From assembly GCF_024054565.1 (NCBI RefSeq), contig NZ_JAMXLR010000006.1, forward strand, positions 1 through 64,000: a DNA stretch of 64,000 bases, in the 5' to 3' direction. Source of the DNA: Aeoliella straminimaris (lineage in GTDB: Bacteria > Planctomycetota > Planctomycetia > Pirellulales > Lacipirellulaceae). The first letter of the stretch is position 1, and each line of letters begins with the position of its first letter. The notes beneath the pieces were generated by a model. It was not told the origin of the DNA. It saw only the letters and a program-made list of their open reading frames with translations, and did no database searches. Below, one piece after another: positions 61,175-64,000 of this stretch. The position numbers and the translations under genes were made by a program.

Positions 61175-62563
61175 ATGGTTCAACTCACTTTTCACGGTGC
61201 GGCTCGTACGGTAACTGGTTCGAAGTATCTCTTGGAGGCCGATGGCGCCCGGGTGCTGGTCGACTGTGGCATGTTTCAGGGGCTCAAGAAGCTCCGCCAG
61301 AAGAACTGGGAGCCAACGCCGTTCGATGTGAAGTCGCTCGACGCGGTGATGCTTACCCACGCTCATCTCGACCACGTTGGCTATCTGCCGAAGATCGTTC
61401 GCGAAGGTTACAACCACCGGGTGTTCTGCACGCCGGCCACGGCGGAGCTGGCCGAGTTGATCATGCTCGACTCGGCAAAAATTCAGGAGTACGACGCCAA
61501 GTACGCCAACAAGAAGGGCTTCTCGAAGCACAAGCCGGCGCTGCCGCTGTACGAAGGGCGCGATGTGCTGTCGGCGGTGAAGCTGCTGCGCGAAGTGGAG
61601 CGCGAAAAATGGCATCACATCGCGGGTCCCATCCATGCCCGGTTCCACGATGCGGGGCATCTCTTGGGTTCGAACATGATCGAGGTCGAAGTTCGCGATC
61701 GCGACCCGGCGCTGCGGATCTTGTTCTCGGGCGACGTGGGCCGTTACGACGGCCCGCTGTATCACGACCCCGCGCCGGCGCCTGAGTGCGACGTGCTGGT
61801 GTGCGAAAGCACTTACGGCAATCGCGACCACCCCGACAAGGACCTGTCCGAAGGGCTGGCCGACGTGTTCAACCGCGCTGTGAAGCGCGGCGGCGTGATC
61901 CTGATGGCCTCCTTCGCCGTGGGGCGAGCGCAGCAGCTGATCTACCTGATGCAGGTACTAAAGTGCGAAGGCAAGATTCCTGACCTGCCGATTTACCTCG
62001 ACAGCCCCATGGCCTGCAACGCCACGGACATCTACCGCGAGTTCTCGGTGGATCACGACCTGTCCGAGGGCGATCTGTGCGGCGACCGTCCCGTGCTCGG
62101 CGGGCCGGCCGTGCATTTGTGTCGCTCGGTCGACGAGTCGAAGGCGCTCAACCACATCGAGGGGCCGGCCGTTATTATTTCCTCCAGCGGCATGATGACC
62201 GCCGGGCGGATCGTGCATCACTTGAAGCGGCGGCTGCCCGAGAAGAAAAACACCATCGTGCTGGGCGGCTACATGGCCGTCGGCACCCGCGGTCGGGCGA
62301 TCGAGGAAGGAGCCCCCACAATCCGCATGCACGGCATGGACGTCCCTGTACACGCGGCGGTGGAAAAAGTGCCCGGTCTTAGCGGTCACGCCGATCGTAG
62401 CGGCCTATTGCGCTGGCTGTCGCACATCGAACAGCCGCCCAAACAGGTGTTTTTGACGCACGGCGAGCCCGACTCGGCCGAGGCGCTGGCCAAAACGCTA
62501 GCAAAAGATCGCGGGTGGAAAGTGACAGTGCCCGATCTGGGCGAATCGCATACGCTAGGTTAG
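61175..62563 (+). CDS. Beta-CASP metallo-beta-lactamase RNase (CPSF73/YSH1-like)
   Basis: A protein of 462 residues. The di-zinc core is HAHLDHVG (about 67-74), the HDAGHLLGS His (about 158) and FSGDVGRYDGPL (about 188). The beta-CASP insertion follows, with CESTYGNRDHPD, SFAVGRAQQLIYL, DSPMACNATDIY and SSSGMMTAGRIVHHL, and the C-terminal His in LSGHADRSGLL. It hydrolyses RNA phosphodiester bonds. It belongs to the bacterial proteins resembling archaeal and eukaryotic cleavage factors. Ends about 120 bases before the LOG-family gene. Confidence 0.92.
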   Translation: MVQLTFHGAARTVTGSKYLLEADGARVLVDCGMFQGLKKLRQKNWEPTPFDVKSLDAVMLTHAHLDHVGYLPKIVREGYNHRVFCTPATAELAELIMLDSAKIQEYDAKYANKKGFSKHKPALPLYEGRDVLSAVKLLREVEREKWHHIAGPIHARFHDAGHLLGSNMIEVEVRDRDPALRILFSGDVGRYDGPLYHDPAPAPECDVLVCESTYGNRDHPDKDLSEGLADVFNRAVKRGGVILMASFAVGRAQQLIYLMQVLKCEGKIPDLPIYLDSPMACNATDIYREFSVDHDLSEGDLCGDRPVLGGPAVHLCRSVDESKALNHIEGPAVIISSSGMMTAGRIVHHLKRRLPEKKNTIVLGGYMAVGTRGRAIEEGAPTIRMHGMDVPVHAAVEKVPGLSGHADRSGLLRWLSHIEQPPKQVFLTHGEPDSAEALAKTLAKDRGWKVTVPDLGESHTLG

Positions 62564-62686
62564 ATAGGGCGCGAAGTTCGCCCCCCCATGGAGCCATCGG
62601 CCATCCTCACGCAGCGAGAACCCTGCGAGCGGGTGGCGGAGACCGCTTCCGACCTACGTATAACTGCCAAACCACTCGTATCCCCC

Positions 62687-63577
62687 ATGCCCAAGCCCGC
62701 ACCCGACGAATTCACCCTGGATGCCCATCGCGAGGACCTCGAAGAGGCCGTGGAGCGTAACCGGCAGGCAATCCTCCGCTCGCCCAGCTACAAGCTGGCC
62801 GAGTACGACGTCGACTTTCTAAAGCGGTCGGAGCAACGCCCGGTGCGGATGCAGCTCGAGCTGCAGAAGACCGAACAACTGCTGCGCGACCACAAGATCG
62901 AATCGACGGTCGTCGTATTCGGGGGGACGCAGATCGTGCCCAAGGAAGAAGCCGAGGAGCGGGTGGCGGCTGCGAAGCTCGATCTGTCCGAAGCGCCCGA
63001 CGACGAACGCCTGCAACGTACGCTGGCCCGGGCAGAGGCGCAAATGGCCAAGAGCTATTACTACGACCATGCCCGAGAATTCGCCAAGCTGGTCTCCGGC
63101 GTCTGCCAGACCGATGGCAAGTGCGAGTTCGTGGTCACCACAGGTGGCGGCCCGGGCATCATGGAAGCCGCCAACCGGGGGGCGTTCGAAGTGGGCGCCA
63201 AAAACGTGGGCCTGAACATCGAATTGCCCCACGAGCAGGAGCCCAATCCTTACATCACGCCGGAGCTGTGCTTCCAGTTTCACTATTTTGCCATGCGGAA
63301 GTTCCATTTCATCCTCCGCGCCGCGGCGTTGGTGGTTTTCCCCGGTGGCTATGGCACGCTCGACGAGTTGTTCAACACGCTGTGCCTGCGTCAGACAGGC
63401 CGTATGCAGGCAATTCCCATCATCTTATACGGACGCAAGTATTGGGAGTCGGTTATTAACTTTCAGACGCTGGCCGACGAAGGGGTGATTGCCGACGAGC
63501 ATATGGACCTGATCTCGTTCGCCGAAACGCCGCAGGAAGCCTGGCAACTAATAGCCGACTTCCATGGCGTCAAATAG
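62687..63577 (+). CDS. LOG-family protein (TIGR00730-like Rossmann fold)
   Basis: About 296 residues from the ATG at 62687; an in-frame ATG at 62588 is the alternative. STVVVFGGTQIV opens the nucleotide-binding fold. VVTTGGGPGIMEAANRGA and VVFPGGYGTLDELFNTL carry the PGGxGTxxE signature of the LOG/'lysine decarboxylase-like' family, which are in fact nucleoside-5'-monophosphate phosphoribohydrolases. The N-terminal ~90 residues are a charged helical extension not found in short LOG proteins. The enzyme probably cleaves a nucleotide N-glycosidic bond. Confidence 0.88.
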   Translation: MPKPAPDEFTLDAHREDLEEAVERNRQAILRSPSYKLAEYDVDFLKRSEQRPVRMQLELQKTEQLLRDHKIESTVVVFGGTQIVPKEEAEERVAAAKLDLSEAPDDERLQRTLARAEAQMAKSYYYDHAREFAKLVSGVCQTDGKCEFVVTTGGGPGIMEAANRGAFEVGAKNVGLNIELPHEQEPNPYITPELCFQFHYFAMRKFHFILRAAALVVFPGGYGTLDELFNTLCLRQTGRMQAIPIILYGRKYWESVINFQTLADEGVIADEHMDLISFAETPQEAWQLIADFHGVK

Positions 63578-64000
63578 CGCAGCAGATCCTGCCGGCTCGC
63601 ATCACCGGCATGCTGGCACTGCTGTCCATGGTCGGAGGAATGCCGTGGATGTGGTCCTCCAAATGTCCGCTTTCGACTTTTGGCTTACCTGTTTCGCTTT
63701 TGGGCTGCTTTCGCATTCGGAGTGTGATATTCCGCAGCGGTCATATTGACCGTTTTCGCTTGCTTCTTGTCGCCGAATCGGAATACTAAGGAATTAACCA
63801 TCCAGCTCGGCGGTTCGAGTCTGGCAGAGAACAGGTTCTTTGTGACGATTCCCAGGGCAAGGCGGCTCTCCCCCACCATTTAGCAATGCTCGGCAAGCAG
63901 GAATGCCAGGCGATGCTCCTACCGACTGGTTTGCAACGCGGCCCGACAGTGCCATGCACTGACGCCAGGTCATCCGCGGCAACCGTCTCCACAGGTGAGT
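63578..64000. other. Window end, no supported gene
   Basis: Several short frames overlap on the minus strand (63685-63992), none with a ribosome-binding site or known domain. GGTTCGAGTC near 63812 looks like a tRNA T-loop, but the arms do not pair. The region may be decayed coding sequence. Confidence 0.4.

Noticed and set aside
63795..63835. Possible tRNA (GGTTCGAGTC resembling a T-loop)
   Set aside because: The T-stem has a mismatch, the acceptor and anticodon arms cannot be formed from the flanking bases, and no CCA-type end is present.

Overview
The window comes from a planctomycete, most likely of the Pirellulales. Supporting signs are seven PEP-CTERM secreted proteins, two of them with dockerin-like repeats. 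There is also a YTV-repeat cysteine-rich cell-wall type protein, a prepilin-like protein with an H-X9-DG motif, small proteins opening with an FSLKTLLVLM-type membrane anchor, tandem Gfo/Idh/MocA proteins and an L17 with lineage-type insertions. GC content is moderately high, genes are interleaved on both strands, and there is no rRNA, tRNA, CRISPR array or intact insertion sequence that I can support.

Layout. 1-2.7 kb: a partial gene, a zinc-ribbon protein, three small membrane proteins and a spacer rich in a TTTTGGGCCA motif. 2.8-7.5 kb: three PEP-CTERM genes on the minus strand, with a truncated relic of the 2.2 kb gene between them. 7.9-11.2 kb: a secreted beta-helix protein, then a MarR regulator and an Old Yellow Enzyme that share an identical 17-base upstream element. 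11.4-17.3 kb: a dockerin/PEP-CTERM protein, then an Hsp90-family ATPase followed by two tandem paralogs of a 361-residue helical-repeat-like protein. 17.4-19.4 kb: a UDP-glucuronate decarboxylase-like enzyme, a VanZ-like protein and TadA. 19.8-23.5 kb: the conserved rpmJ-rpsM-rpsK-rpsD-rpoA-rplQ cluster, ended by a strong terminator.

23.7-25.9 kb: a PadR regulator, an orphan permease-prefix membrane protein and a secreted duplicated-domain protein. 26-29.8 kb: two related PEP-CTERM proteins, a prepilin-like protein and a cysteine-rich gene broken by an in-frame TGA. 29.9-38.3 kb: a GH43 glycosidase, a large orphan protein, the CrcB fluoride channel, Hsp20, a YiiD-type thioesterase, a DUF481-like beta-barrel and the YTV protein. 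39-42 kb: two TadE-like pseudopilins and a TadG/von Willebrand A protein. 42-49.5 kb: one 2483-residue fully reducing type I polyketide synthase. 49.8-55.9 kb, all on the minus strand: a PEP-CTERM protein, an FkbM methyltransferase, a family 2 glycosyltransferase, a membrane protein and two Gfo/Idh/MocA oxidoreductases. 56-63.6 kb: a methyltransferase, a secreted protein, a UbiD-family decarboxylase, small orphan genes, a truncated prepilin-peptidase N-domain, a beta-CASP metallo-beta-lactamase RNase and a LOG-family protein.

The strongest candidates for under-described biology are the Hsp90-like plus duplicated partner operon (13.2-17.3 kb) and the stand-alone reducing polyketide synthase. 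The marR/OYE shared operator, the split cysteine-rich gene and an inverted dispersed repeat that encloses a small gene at 60.7-61.1 kb come next. All functional assignments rest on motif reading only; no database search was run.
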